Shown: positions 36,740 to 49,516, counted from the stretch's first letter. The stretch: 64,000 bases of DNA from Pterois miles (GCA_947000775.1 CAMQGK010000463.1:3598501-3662500), one strand, 5' to 3'. Notes: generated by a model from the sequence alone, not told the origin. A program made the numbers and translations.

Positions 36740-37595
36740 AGACGAGCTTGGAGACTCATTGTTCTGCAGGAAATGCTCTCACCATACAGACTGCAGGCTT
36801 GTATACTCTAGATTTAACCATATAATAGCGTCACCAGCATTTAACCAACCAGCTTCCGCTTGCTTTATGTTTGAACCCTCGTTACAAATACAAAATAGAC
36901 TTTGACATAAGAGATACAGCAGGTAGATAAAGAGAAGCTCAACAGAGACAGAAGATGAGACAGAAAAGTAAGGAAGCAACAGAACATTTATCTTTTTATA
37001 TATTCTATCTGTGTCCTTGTTTTGACAGTTTGCCTCAAGCCTACAAGAAGCTAAAAGGTAGATTTGTTTGGCATCTTCTGCCTTGAGGCCTTTGGGCTTC
37101 CAGTCACCGAGAGGACCACGGGGGGAAGCAGCTGCAGCTTCTGCCACTCGTAAAGAGACTGACACATATTTACTTGCACACACATGTGGAGACACTCACT
37201 GTCTCTCCCTTCCTCTCAGACACAGAGCAGAGAGCAGAGGGAGAATGGGATCCTGTGTAATGGATGGTGCAGGTGTGAGGACGTTGCCATGTGGGAATTT
37301 CCAAAAGCCATGAAATATGCAGGCTGTAATGGCAGGGCCAATAGTAGCCTCGGCCTAACAACGTGTCCAGAGGAAGTGGTTTTTACTGGATAGGCAGCAC
37401 ACCTGTCCTATAAATATTGCCTCACCTCTTTCCCACCTATGTATCTGTTATATGTGACCTCATCCAACTCATCCATCTCTACACCGATGTCTCTGTTTAA
37501 ACGAAATAGCTATTTACATTTAGAGTGCATTAACTTTACACTGCACTGCGAACTGGTCACACTCACCAACAACATTCAAAATGTATCATGACAAT

Positions 37596-38227
37596 TAGGG
37601 CTGTCAATGAATTAAATATTTAATTGTGATTAATTGCATGATTTTCCATGATTAATTGCAAATTAATCTGTTCAAAATGCACCTTAAACAGAGATTTTTA
37701 AGTATTTAATACTCTTATCAACATGGGAGTGGGCAAATATGCTGTTTTATGCAAATATATGTATATATTTATTACTGGAAATCAACACAAAACAATGACA
37801 AATATTGTCCAGAACCCCTCAAAGGAACTGTATTTAGTACAAAAAATATGCTCAAATCATAACATGGCAAACTGCAGCCCAAGAGGTAAAAAAAGTTGTC
37901 AGCGTGTCAGTGTGCTGACTTGACTATGACTTGCCCTAAACTATATGTGATAATCATAAAGTGGGCATGTCTGTAAAGGGGAGACTCGTTTCATTCACAT
38001 ATCTTGAGGTCAGAGGTCAAGGGACCCCTTTGAAAATGGCCATGGCAGTTTTTCCCCACCAAAATTTAGAGAAAGTTTGGAGCATTATTTAACCTCCTTC
38101 CAGTATCTTCACTAGCTTTAAAACTGCCTCAGCTACAACCTCCAGAGGATCGACTGCATTAACAGTTTAAAGAAATTAGTGGTGTTACTGAATTTCTGTT
38201 ATTATCGCATTAACTTTGACAGCCCTA
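37596..38227. mobile_element. Non-autonomous hAT-like element, uninterrupted copy
   Basis: The ends are TAGGGCTGTCAATGAATTAA and TTAACTTTGACAGCCCTA. Flanking octamers ATGACAAT and ATTAAAAT match at 6 of 8. This 632-base copy is the reference for the uninterrupted structure of the family. Confidence 0.85.
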
Positions 38228-38264
38228 ATTAAAATACAACTACAACTAAAACCTGCCTTTTTTT

Positions 38265-38671
38265 TTTTTTTTTTTTACTTCTGAGCATAATTTAGCAATA
38301 TGGACGATTTTGAGGAAATATCTAATTGTGATCATTTTGACTGATATTTCAGTTGCAATATGACTTCTGAAATTAGAGGGAATTAATGAATTTTTACACA
38401 ATTATTCTCATTTTCATGGAAATTCATATTAAAAGAATTACGGTGTGATTCTTGTGGGGATCTGTACCAAACAAAGATGTTTTCTTAAGTCTGTAAAATA
38501 TGATGTGCAGGCCAAGACATCTCTGCAGCACCACAATATTTAATTTAAAATGGCGGTTTAGACACACATTTCGCCTTTAACAAATATTGACTTTAATAAA
38601 TACTGCAACTGGAAAATTGCAGTGGGCTATATTGGGATTTCGATAAAATTTTGATTAATTGTGCAGCCCTA
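38265..38671. repeat. Dispersed repeat ending TTAATTGTGCAGCCCTA
   Basis: It starts near a 20-base T run and ends GATTAATTGTGCAGCCCTA. The interior has words such as GCAATATGGACGATTTTGAGG seen in fish non-autonomous DNA elements. The left terminus is unclear. Confidence 0.45.
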
Positions 38672-40188
38672 TTTAGCAGTGATGGATTTAATCATCCAGT
38701 AGATGCTTCTCTGATCTGTTTTATCTGTGCTGTATGCTGAGAGCAGCTCTGACTACCAGCATCTGTGCTCAGCCACGTCAGTATCTCCCCAGTCCTTCTC
38801 ATTTCATTAGGAATCACTCAGCACTTCAGAGAAACATTCAATTACGCTCCAATGGTAATTAAATGTTCCTCAAATGAGTTAATTTAAATCATCTTCATTT
38901 GGGCTTTGGTCGGGTTTTTTAATGCCGAGCACTCAACGCTGGGCTCAGATGAACATTAGGCGCCTCACCCGCTGGGAGCGTTTGAAGGGCCATGCTCACA
39001 ATCACAGTCGGGTGACATTTTAACCAGCTTAGCCGCATAACAATTGAGAAGATATCATTATTAGGAACAAGTACAGACTGCAGGATTCAAACACACAAAG
39101 GCCTCGATAATATTGGTAATGATATTGGCAGCACAGTGAAGCAAGTGATGCACGTTTGCAGGTCAGAAATAGCTGTGATTAAGATAATTTCATAACCTTG
39201 CGATTTGAACGTGGCGATTAGTCTTTTTGCCATAAGTCCAAATGGGACAATACTTGTGATTACTTAGCTCACTGTGTTAGATTACGTCTGATTTGACATG
39301 GGTAATAGGAATGATCTGAGAGGGGACAAAATTCATCTGCTCACGTTTCATCGTGACAAAGGTTTTCCTCATGAAGGTTTAGATTGTATGGCGATAAAAG
39401 ACTTAAATGTCACTGCAAATCCTACAATTAGAAATGGCTGAAATTCAGGACCAGCATTTTAAAGTTGCAGGACATGATATGAAAGTCCACTAAAACTTTG
39501 TGTTCTCTCCGTCTGCTCTAATAGGTTTTCTTTCAGGAACCACACAATGCACGGTCACTGCTACAGGTTTAGCTTTATAGCAGCTAATGCGCCGCTCTAA
39601 AAGCTGTAAACTCTTTTCTTGTGATGTTAACTTCTGAGTGGAGAATAAGTAAAACTGTATTCATGAAAACTAAACTTTTAATCGCCTCTGTTGTGTGCTA
39701 AAAGGTCCACCTCCTACTACAATGGCCCAACCCCGTACAGTCCAACATAATAAATGTAATAATTATGTGTTGGTGATATAACTGTAAATCATTTAATGAC
39801 CCTACAAGGCGAGAGTTATTTTTAAAAGGGGATTCATCAATATTCTCCAGGGGTACATGAAGAAAGGTCAGAAAATCTCTCATTAGGCTATGAGCATGCG
39901 CATGTGTGTCCCCCTACGTGCATTTGCGTAGCCATGCATGCATTGGGGAGTTGGTTTGTGTCATTGTGTCTGCTTGTGTGTTCCTGTTTATTTGTTGCTG
40001 TGTGATGAGTGCTGTGATGTATGATATCAGAAGAGCAAAAGGAACAAGAGGCACCAACAGCATCCTGATCATCCATCTGTCATCGCTGAGCTGAACCGTC
40101 AGGCCAGCCAAAGAAAAGACAGTTGTTACGTTTCTAATAACTATGAAAATATCTATGTTTGCATTCTCTATTGTATAAGAGAAGAATA
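38672..40188. other. Intergenic, possible conserved non-coding DNA
   Basis: It is repeat-poor. Between 38780 and 39140 there are many homeodomain-type cores (GGTAATTAAATG, GAGTTAATTTAAATC, CAATTACG) with no coding frame. The composition and spacing resemble vertebrate developmental enhancers, but conservation cannot be tested here. Confidence 0.35.
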
Positions 40189-40459
40189 AGAGCTGCAATC
40201 ATTAATCAATCAATCAATCGGTCTGAGTAATTTTTTAAGCAAAAGAAACTAAAATTCCAGCTGAGATTCCAGCTTCTTAAATGTGAATATTTTCTGTAAA
40301 CTGAATAACTTTGAGTTGTGGACATTTCAGGACGTCGTCTCAGACTTTAAGAAGCACCGATCAACATTTTTCACCATTTTCTGACATTTTATAGACCAAA
40401 CAAGTAATCGATTAATCGAGAAAACAATCAACAGATGAATTGACAGTGAAATAGCCCTA
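40189..40459. repeat. AGAGCTGCAA-type non-autonomous DNA element, partial
   Basis: It starts AGAGCTGCAATCATTAATCA and contains GTGAATATTTTCTG, TTTTATAGACCAAACAAG and CGATTAATCGAG, a word set typical of a very common fish hAT-like MITE. The right terminal repeat is altered. Confidence 0.55.
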
Positions 40460-41340
40460 GACTTGAGGACAGATTGTTTGATAACCCTGCTTGTAATTAT
40501 GCAGCTTTTATCAAACTGTGGTTTAGGCAGGCAGCCATTGCTCTTGTACATCTTCACTGCGTCAATAGCCTGTATTGGCATATTTGACAAACACTGTGTT
40601 GAATACAATGAAGAGATGGTCTCATTAAGTTCAGTGTAATGACCCTGTTAGTCAGAGATGAGGAATGAATGGGAAAACATCATAGATAAGGTCATATCTG
40701 TGAGTTAAACAACAACAAAAACAAAACATTAACTCAGTATGATAGTTTACTTACCATACACTAGTTTGTTATATTCCACCTCTACCACTCCCCACATACA
40801 CACACCACACCTTTCTCTACACATGTTCATGTGCTCAACAGTAGACGCCATGTTTTACAAGGCATTTCAGTTACAGGGAGGCTAAAAAGTCATGTTTTTT
40901 CTGTTGGATCTCTGCTGTAATTAGCTTGCTAACTCTGTAATTGTGAAAATGATACTTTATTGTTAGTGTCAGTTCAAGGCTACAGTAGCTCAAGGGCACA
41001 GGAGCAGCTGGAGGGCGGAGGCTCAAGACTTGCCAAAGACCCGTGTAGGAGGCGACACCTCCAGCATACGTTGCTGCACTTCCTATTGGCCCAAACTTTA
41101 AGGAAGTGGACGTAATATTATGAATGCATTTTGCAAGCCAATAAAATATCCAGTGGCAAAAAGAAGTGCTGGTAACTTTATGATAATGTTTGTGGCCGTA
41201 TTAATACTTCAGTCGGAAGAATGTTTTTTGCCACATTGGGCAAAAATACCATAATAACTTTTCAGCATATTATAGTCCAAGTGTTCTGAGAGAAAACTAG
41301 ACTTCCCGTGGCTCTGTTTTCACGCTTTAAAACTAGCTGG
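40460..41340. other. Intergenic, no gene recognised
   Basis: No exon found. About 40979-41300 may belong to the dispersed repeat that follows. Confidence 0.4.
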
Positions 41341-42022
41341 TGACCGGAGACTTTGGCTGATCACGGGTCATTTCAGAGAGAGAGCGTTCCTATTGGCTGT
41401 TAATTCAGTGCAGGTAGCTGTAGATCACTCCAATGAAAAACTAAAATATACTTTACATGATAAGAGAGAAAATAGTTTTGATTGCATCATTGTTTTTGTA
41501 CTGTTTTAAAATGGAGCAGTACACAGAAAGGAGCAAAGTGTTTTGTGCAATAATGCAAATCAACATAAATACGCCATACAGTAGCAGTAGGTAGAATTGG
41601 AGCAAATATGATTAAAGAAAAGTTATTTTTATAAAACTATCACTATACCCTTACAGTAGTGCATGAGACAGGTAATAAAGAAAAAAACCATGTGCCTCTG
41701 TCCGCTAAGATTTCACAGAAAACAACTAATCACCTGTCAATCATTCACAAACTCTGATCAAATGGTCAAACTAGGCAGCGCTGATCAAATATGAATCAAT
41801 ATTCTGTTACTGTAATGACTGCTTCTCGCCTCAAATGTTTTCAGAAACATCTTGTAGTTACTGTTTCGCTGTAAAATGAGATAGTTTGTGACCCGGCAGC
41901 CATGTTGAGATCAGTTGAGGGAATACCAAGCACCGCCCACAAACTGGAGCAAAGTATAAAAACAATGACGCAATTAAAAATGTTTTCTCTCTTATCATGT
42001 AAAGTATATTTTGGTTTAGTCT
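41341..42022. mobile_element. Foldback-type dispersed repeat
   Basis: The arm at 41441-41497 (ACTTTACATGATAAGAGAGA at its core) recurs in inverse at 41958-42018 with few differences. The middle and left flank match both strands of the window-start repeat (1-577). It is a non-coding element that could form a long hairpin. Confidence 0.65.
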
Positions 42023-42160
42023 AGTAGTCATTGTACTGTATGTATTTGTTTTAACATTAAGTCATATCTAAACCAAACAACAGTAAAAACTACAAATGCA
42101 TGCACCGACACGCAAACACTGGCAGACACACATAGATACAAAAGTTAAACAGGCGCGTGT

Positions 42161-42161
<1 letters not shown>

Positions 42162-42209
<48 letters not shown>
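42162..42209 (+). repeat. (CA)n microsatellite
   Basis: Uninterrupted CA dinucleotides over about 48 bases. Confidence 0.98.
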
Positions 42210-42213
<4 letters not shown>

Positions 42214-43494
42214 TAGAGATGAAAGTCTAAGTCGTGTGAAGCATCGAGGGCGTCCAAAGGCGATAACCCTGGAAAGCTACCCACCAGTTAATATACCATT
42301 AAATTGCCATACACATTAACCTTACACATGACAGCAAACCAATACATTATGTTCATGTGAATGTAATTATGGCTAATATGCAAGCCACTCTGCCAGCTCT
42401 TGTGCAATATTGACCAGTCTTCTTCGATTACTCCACATGTGGTGAACAGAGGAGCCTATATCCTCTGGCCACACAGTATTAATTAGCAACCATGTTATTT
42501 AACTTGACAGATGTTCAGTGGAAGAGGAAGTGGAATAAATATGAGAGATTAAACCTCAAAACTCTGTCACCCCTGGTCGTGTGACACAGACATTCGAGAA
42601 AACACGTGGGACTCCGCCGTTCACAGCACTGTAACACATTCACTGGTTTACTGCTGGTTCCTCGCCCTCAAGCAAGCCGCAGAAATGATACCAGCTCGGG
42701 GTGGTACGCTATCGTTCTCCAGCCACACAAAGCCCACTAGCTGCAGGCTACCAAATACTTTCCAGCAGTGTCAGAGAGGCCATCCAAAATCCACCTCCGA
42801 CTACAGATCTGCTCTCTTCCTGACCTTGTTTTGTCTGCTCTGTCCTCTGTCGCACCCTTCGCAGCCTCACCCTCCTTCTGACTAATGGATATTAAGGTAA
42901 TTATGACATGGCTGTGCCCACATTCTGTTGGTGGGGTGAAAATTGATATTCCAGCTTTGTTGTTCTCACTAAACTGTTGATGAAAATGCATCGCCCCAGA
43001 GCAATACCAGCTCTTCACATTAGCAGAGATGTAAAGCGCGGGTAGTGTTTCTCTTGTCTTCATCCTGAAGTTAAAAGTGCTGCTCAAACAACGTGTTTTT
43101 GTCATATTAATAGCTATGTGACTCTTTTTTTTTTTTTTTTACCTGCATTGCCTGTGTGTTTGCAGGTGCTATCAGCTTTCAGGTACACGCCAATGCAGAC
43201 ATGGATACAGTAATAGGCTCGGGTTAGGGGCGGTTTACAAAGGTGTTGGAATGCAAAGAGGCTGATTAGATGACCTTATCGAGCCCTGACTGGAACTGAG
43301 CAACCCCCACAGCCGCCACACACACACACACACACGCACACACTCGGATATACAGCAAACACCTCACCGACCTCTGCTCTTTCCACTCAGTATCACTCAC
43401 CAGAATGAGATGAGTTCAGACTGATACCACCACTAATAGTCTAATCTGAATGACACTCTTCTCTTCATGTTATTGCTGAGTTTAGTTTAAAGCA
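42210..43494. other. Intergenic, no gene recognised
   Basis: No exon or clear repeat, apart from a T run near 43124-43140 and a short CA repeat at 43318-43343. Confidence 0.4.
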
Positions 43495-44284
43495 GGGGCG
43501 TCAAACTCAGTTTCATGCTGGGCCACATCAGCATGGTTATGGTTGCCCTCAAAGGGCCGGTTGTAATTGTAAGACTATATAAATATATCTACTCTTGATC
43601 ATATTACAAAATTGCCTCTGCAATTATCAGTTTTAGTAATAATTTATTTGATAATTAGCTCTGAAAGCAGAAGTCTAGGAAAAGTAATTGCAAGCCGAAA
43701 CATTGCACAGTTCAGAGTTCAGTAACAAAAACACATGCTTGTGCATCAATATACTGTATATCCATGCACATAGACACAAAAATACTGTATGTGGGCTCAC
43801 ACACATTTCTATGTGTTATAACCTAAATCCAATGAATTTATGAGATTAAGAAACCCTCATTACTCATTCATCAAAGCTAAAAATAACTGTCAAGTGAATA
43901 ATAAAGCTGTTTTTTTCATCACAAATATTATCAAACACAATTTATTACATTAACTTTGTTTAACTTTGTGGTCGGAGTTGAGAGGGGCAGAGCTATAGTA
44001 CAACAAATAAATGTGCTCTGATCTAACGTGCAGTCTGTGGCGTATAAATTGGTTGTGTTTCAACGGCTGATCTGCTGAGTTCATGTGTGGTAGCTGACAG
44101 CGGTGTGTTTGGTGTCCAAGTGCCGCTGTAAATTGTATTTCTAGGGCACTGCACTGCCTCGTAGCGAAGAAGACATACCGGCTTGTCTCCATTAAGCACA
44201 AACATGTGCTAGCTTTCCATCTCTCATTAAATTGCCTTCCCTCTGCATCAACTTTTCTTTTCTTTTACATTTTGGTACTATTAT
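43495..44284 (+). mobile_element. hAT-like relic, CAGGGGCGTCAAACTCA end
   Basis: The left end CAGGGGCGTCAAACTCA and the following GGGCCACATCA match the terminal repeat of the relic at 17846-18238. The interior is AT-rich and non-coding. The right end is not visible before the GAA tract of the next SINE, so this copy may be interrupted or truncated. Confidence 0.55.
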
Positions 44285-44652
44285 GAAGAAGAGAAGAAGA
44301 AGAAGAAGAAGAAGAAGAAGAAGAAAAGAAGAAGAAGAAGAAGAAGAAGAAGAACAACCTTTATTAGTCCCAAAATGGGGAAAATTAAATTTCCATTTTA
44401 TAAAAATAAAAAAGGGAAAAGGAAGACAAAAAAAAAAAAAAAAGAATAAAGGAGAGAGGAGGGGGGGGGGGGTGCCCGGGAAGGGGGCCGGGGAGGGGGG
44501 GGGGTGGGGGCCTGGTTGGGGGGGGGTCGGGGGGGGTGAGGAGGAAAAAGGCCCCCCCCAGCCAACAATTCACAATCAATTTTTGTTCCATTTGGGGGGG
44601 GGACCGGGGGGCCCCCCGCTCCCACCCCACCTCCCCACAAACGCCCCCCCCC
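44285..44652 (-). mobile_element. tRNA-derived SINE family 2, sequence corrupted
   Basis: A GAA tail (44285-44354) and ACCTTTATTAGTCCCAAAATGG mark a reverse-strand SINE. From about 44383 the text departs from the family. From 44459 it is mostly G then C homopolymers, yet the order still aligns: CAGCCAACAATTCACAATCA against the family's CAGCTACCAGTTCACATTCA, and TTTTTGTTCCAT against TTTTTGGTCCAT. Apparent frames of 106-220 codons here are artefacts of low complexity. Confidence 0.75.
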
Positions 44653-44929
44653 ATGAAGGTGATACTGAGACGCTTCAGTACGCATGTAACAAAATCGAGA
44701 TGCATTGCGGGACATATAGTTTAAGGACACCATCACATTTCAAAATATTCTCTGAGAAGATTATTGCAAGCTATAGAGAGTTGTTTTGCGTATCTCTGCA
44801 AACTTTAAAAGAAATTAAGTGTCACTGTAGACGAGCAGTCAGTACAATGGAAGCTGTGTTATGCCATCATAACAAACAAGTACACATACAGTAGACTACA
44901 CAGTGCTGACATGTATGGTTTTTTTCCCC

Positions 44930-45750
44930 TTAAAGGAACATTGTGTAACATTTATTCTTATTTATTGGCAGAAATGGAAAGTTTTCTTTAGTGTATGATC
45001 ACCTGAAAATAAGAATCGTGTCTTTGTTTCCTTGGGATGAGTCGGGCGGCAGTAGCTCAGTCCGTAAGGACTTGGGTTAGGACGCGGAGGACGTTGGTTC
45101 AAGTCCCCCATGGACCAAGACCAACTGGTTGCTGGAGAGGTGCCAGTTTACCTCTTGGGCACTGCCGAGGTGCCCCTGAGCAACGCACCAAATCCCCAAC
45201 TGCTCTGGGCGCTTGTCAGGAGCAGCCCCCTCACTCTGACATCTCTCCATTGACGCATGTATATGTACTGTGTGAACAACAGAGTGTAAAACTGAATTTC
45301 CCCACTGTGGGACTAATAAAGGAATATCTTCTTCTTCTTCTTCTTTTATGTTCATAGGGAGCAGGTCCTCTCCTCATGGAGCCGGCCGCCATGTTTCTAC
45401 AGTCGCCCAGAACAGACGAACAACTGTGTTAACTTTTCCTACTTGGGCCACACTTGATAATGTTACTCGCTCCAGAGTTACCCCCATCACTCCACTCAGG
45501 TGCCGGGAAACACCGCATGGGAAACCTCTGCTGGTCTATAGGAGCTGTAGCTTTTATTTCTGCACAAACTGTACAACCTTCACTGTTTATTCATTTGATA
45601 TTGTCTGAGCTAAACTAACTCTGTCTTCTGGTCCACTAGCTCACCTGTTGGCTCACACGTTTGCCACCGCTCTCTTTCTCGCTTTACCACTCAGTTCCCA
45701 CCTCACCGCTATACAGTATATCGCTAAATTGTACACACTGTTCCTTTAAG
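44930..45750. mobile_element. TTAAAGGAACA TIR element with nested SINE
   Basis: The ends CTTAAAGGAACATTGTGTAA and, in reverse complement, CTTAAAGGAACAGTGTGTAC form terminal inverted repeats of over 20 bases. Interior words such as GGAGCCGGCCGCCATGTTTC are typical of this fish family. A SINE splits it at 45044-45345. Confidence 0.75.
45044..45345 (+). mobile_element. tRNA-derived SINE family 2, nested
   Basis: Forward copy: GGGCGGCAGTAGCTCAG head, GGTTCAAGTCC B box, GTGGGACTAATAAAGG end and CTT tail. It closely resembles the copy at 27981-28300 in the head region (both have GGTTGCTGGAGAGG-type text and lack a block present in 25842-26178), so the two form a subgroup. Confidence 0.88.
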
Positions 45751-47801
45751 CAAAGTCTGCAGACTTATGGAAAGTGTGCATGAAGAGTGAAAGGAAAAAG
45801 TCAATCAGAGAGCCGTTAAACACTTGCCAATTTCCCAGTGGGACAGCCTCAAGCCCTCACAGACTTAGTGTACGTCAAAGTTTGGAAGTGCATAATGGGG
45901 GGGGTTACAACTCAGCCCTGATCACTATTAAAGAAGGACTTACAGTCTTAACAGTATACTATTTATGTCAATAAACTAACAAGAAGCTGGTGAGAAATTG
46001 GTTTGAACCCAGGAACAACACCATTAACTGACCCTACACCACTCCAACAAAAAAAGTTCTCTAAATCTAGATCTGTAGTATCGGATCACACTGTAAAAAA
46101 CAATTATATAATGCATTATGGCAACTTTATAGCACATTTTTTTGTTGTTTCAACTTACTCAAGAGAGACTTCAACAACAATAAGATTTTCCACGGAAACT
46201 CTTGAGGATGTTCTTAAAATTTTGTATTTGCAACTCTAAATATTGAGTCAATAGCAGATGGTAATTTAGCATTAGTCAGTCCAAAACTCGACAAAGTGAT
46301 TTTAAATATAGTGGAAATGTAGGCAACATGTATAACTTTGTAAAAAAATGTGGGTTAATTTTGATTTAGTAAGTCTGAACTTTGCAAAGGTGATGGCACC
46401 AAACCTAATCAACCTAATGACGAGAACGCCATATTTGCATATAACAAAAGGTTTTAGGACGATTTAGTCTAAATTCTGAGAAGTGGGAATGAACGACCTG
46501 CATCGCTCTTCCACCTCGTCGCTTCTTCCTTCCTGGTTTGAGAAGTTCTCTTTGCAACGGCCCGGTTCCTCTCCACGTAGATATCTCATCATCAATAACT
46601 TCAAAGGTACAAAAGCAGCTAAATTAGGTCCGCCACTTTCTTCTGTCATGACTAATGAGCTCTCCCTTCGTTTGTGTATTAGTCTCGCTCGGCTGTGGCT
46701 CCACCCCAGGGAACGGGCCACTGCTGTGCCTTCCCGTGAACAGGTAAGCCCAAACAGATGACAAGGCAACAGAATGGAAATAGAAACAATAGGGTTCTAT
46801 TTGAGTTGTGTTTGAGCCACACGCACCGTGTTGCATTAGCAGATGCATCCATTTACCCCTTTACTCAAACATTCAGCAACTGGCAATGATACTGCAACTG
46901 TTTGGTTGACTTTATTTTTGTGTCTGCTAACATTTATTCTACACAAGTAGCAGAATATACAGTATATACTGTATATAGCACAAAGTCAGACACCCTTAAC
47001 TTAATGTACTGTCAAAAAAAAAAAAAGACAGACAACAATAAACTGAAATGAGGAAACAAAGAAAAAAATCTAGAGCATTTTAAAAGTATATACAAGACAA
47101 ATTACTAAATAATTGATTACAATTATGTATAGTAGACAACATTTTTATCATTTACATGTTTCAGAGACTGCATTAGACTGATGAAGTCTATTAAATAAAC
47201 ATTTCATTGTCAAATTTAGATTTGTGTGTATTTCCAAGCAGGATCATAAGATTTATCATAAAATTTGATCGCTTTCAAAATGAGCAATAACATCTTCAAT
47301 CTTTATCTATGAGCATGTTTATGAACTTAGCATAGCAGTCATGACATCACATAGCCCCACAAAACAGAAAAGGAGTGTTCCCACTTAATTTAAAACAGAG
47401 GAAACTGAAAGACACCATCTTAGCTACAGTTTTGGACAACCATAGCAAAGTGTTGTCCTCCGTATGGTTATGAAAATGTCTGTCTGATTGGCAGAATCAT
47501 CCTCCACAGCTTTTGGCAGCAGGGACGTGACTGATTTGGCCTATCATTAAATATTGTGCACCCAGAAATCTAAAAATACACATTGTCGCAACGATGAGAT
47601 CATACACTTGGAGAGAGAGAGAGACAAACTATGATTATAGGCTTTTGTCACAGGAAAGAAATGGATATTTGTCAGCACCATGTCAACAGAGGCCACGAAA
47701 GAAATCAACACGCCGACTGGCCAGCGAGACCATCACTGTTTTCCCAAACAAATTACATTAGTATTGAATGAGTAAACTGCCATGTGTCATGAGGTAATTA
47801 C
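45751..47801. other. Intergenic, no gene recognised
   Basis: AT-rich, with an A run at 47016-47028 and small palindromes (ATATACAGTATATACTGTATAT near 46954). Short frames near 46464-46848 lack any domain. Confidence 0.4.
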
Positions 47802-48389
47802 TAGGACTGTTGACAGTTGATTAAAATATTTAATTGCATGATTGTCCATAGTTAATCCTGATTAATCGCAAATTAGTCACACATTTTTTATCAGTTCAAA
47901 ATGTATATTAAGGTACCTTATTAACATGGGAGTGGACATATATGCTGCTTTATATAAATGTATGTACATATTTATTATTGGAAGTCACTTACAAAAACCC
48001 TCTCAAGTACTGCATTAAGTATAAAAAATATACTCAAATCATAACACGGCAAAGTGAAGCCCAACAAGCAGCAACAGCTGTCAGTGTGTCCGTATGATGA
48101 TTTGACTATAATTTGCCCAAAACTGCATGTGTCATGAAGTGGGCATGTCTGTGAAGGGGAGACTAGTGGGTACCCATAGAACCCATTTACATTCACATAT
48201 CTGGTGGTCGGAGGTCAAGGGACCCCTTTGAAAATAGCCATGACAGTTTTTCTTCACCAAAATGAAGAGTTTGGAGTGCTATTTAACTGAGCCCCATCCA
48301 ACCTAAAAATCGCAAACTGTGCGTTTATGAATGAAAGAAATTAGTGACATTAAAACAAATTTGTTATCGCATTACCTTTGACACTTTGA
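47802..48389. mobile_element. Non-autonomous hAT-like element, diverged copy
   Basis: It starts TAGGACTGTTGACAGTTGATTA and follows the 37596-38227 copy (AACATGGGAGTGGAC, CATAACACGGCAAAG, GTCAAGGGACCCCTTTG). The right end is decayed (TTTGACACTTTGA). It is the copy nearest the maf promoter, about 1.7 kb upstream of the start codon. Confidence 0.75.
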
Positions 48390-49457
48390 TAGGGAACTTA
48401 AGTTAAGTAGTGTCATCTTTGTTGATGAATCCAAGCTGAAATAAAGCAGTCTACTGAAACTGAACCACCAGCAGTGAACTATAAGTCATCTGTTCTATAA
48501 ATGTATGAAACAGAAAAAAAAAGCATCACAAGGGTTCCTCCTGTATCCTCCAGCTACAACACGACATCATTTACAGTGTGGACGACATGATCCACATGCT
48601 TAAGCCCATGATGACGCTCTAACTACACAAGACGCACGGCGAATACCCGGACTGCCTCATGTCACTGTTGTACATGAGTCCATTAAAAGTAGGAGACCTC
48701 TGAACCGAGATAAAGAGCAATGTACGAGAGCGGTTTATATGACTCCGCAGCAACGCCTGAGCCAGAGCTCAGATAAAGTGATTTTTATGGCAGTGGGACA
48801 TAATATCAGTTTGGATGGAACACAGGGTTCACTGGCATTCGCCTCCACTGGCATGACTTCTTCCAGACAGGGTTGCCTCTCTTACATAACCCCTTTAAGA
48901 AATATCGCCCTCTTTTACTTAATGAATAAAGATATTTGTGCGTGTTTTAGTGCAAACAGTATGTTTTTCATCCCTTTATAACATCTTTTATTCTTTGTTT
49001 GAAATATTAGAGTGATTGAGAGGGGAATCCCATGCACTGGCATGTCCAAAAGGTGGCAGTGTTGAGTTTTATACTGGTGCAGCAGAGGCATGAGGACAAA
49101 TCTCCTCAATCCACCTTTCATATTTTCGGTCAGTTGTGTCTGAAGTTACCACTCAACATCGTGCATATGTGGCACACAAGACAAATATTACATGTTATCA
49201 TCAATAAGCTGAAGTGATGTTTTTTTTTTTCCAGGAGAGACAAACTCTGTGTAAAATGCTATTTTAAAAACAACAAAAACTGAAGTAGCCTATATATAAA
49301 GCAGTTAAATGTACAATAAAAGGTGACACAATAGATTTTTAATACACATATCTATCAGTCACTGTGGTCTCTCTATATGTTTTACATTACAATGACTACA
49401 GCATGCGAGCTTGACATAATTTCACTGATTTTTAAAGTTGAATAAATTGTTGCTCCA
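48390..49457. other. maf 5' flank, no gene recognised
   Basis: AT-rich, repeat-free sequence between the last transposon relic and the proximal promoter. It may hold cis-regulatory sites but I see no coding exon. Confidence 0.4.
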
Positions 49458-49465
49458 TATAAAAG
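49458..49465 (+). promoter_or_regulatory. TATA-box candidate upstream of maf
   Basis: TATAAAAG is an exact match to the vertebrate TATA consensus, 632 bases before the maf ATG. If used, transcription would start near 49490 and the leader would be about 600 bases, with the MARE-like and CRE-like sites inside it. A weaker A/T-rich alternative is TCTAAAAAAT at 49701-49710. Confidence 0.35.
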
Positions 49466-49516
49466 GACTATTAAAATCATGGCACTAGTAGTCAAAGAGT
49501 GAAGGGTGTGCGTCCC

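Larger units (their letters stand above)
36074..37595. other. Intergenic with two microsatellites
   Basis: No exon recognised. It contains the longest GT tract of the window and a CT tract 136 bases later. Confidence 0.45.

Noticed and set aside
42160..42210. Possible CRISPR-like or satellite array
   Set aside because: It is a plain CA microsatellite; no spaced direct repeats occur anywhere in the window and the genome is eukaryotic.
44232..44894. 220-codon frame rich in Arg, Glu and Gly
   Set aside because: It is read through a GAA tract and the G/C homopolymer part of a corrupted SINE; no domain and no coding bias.
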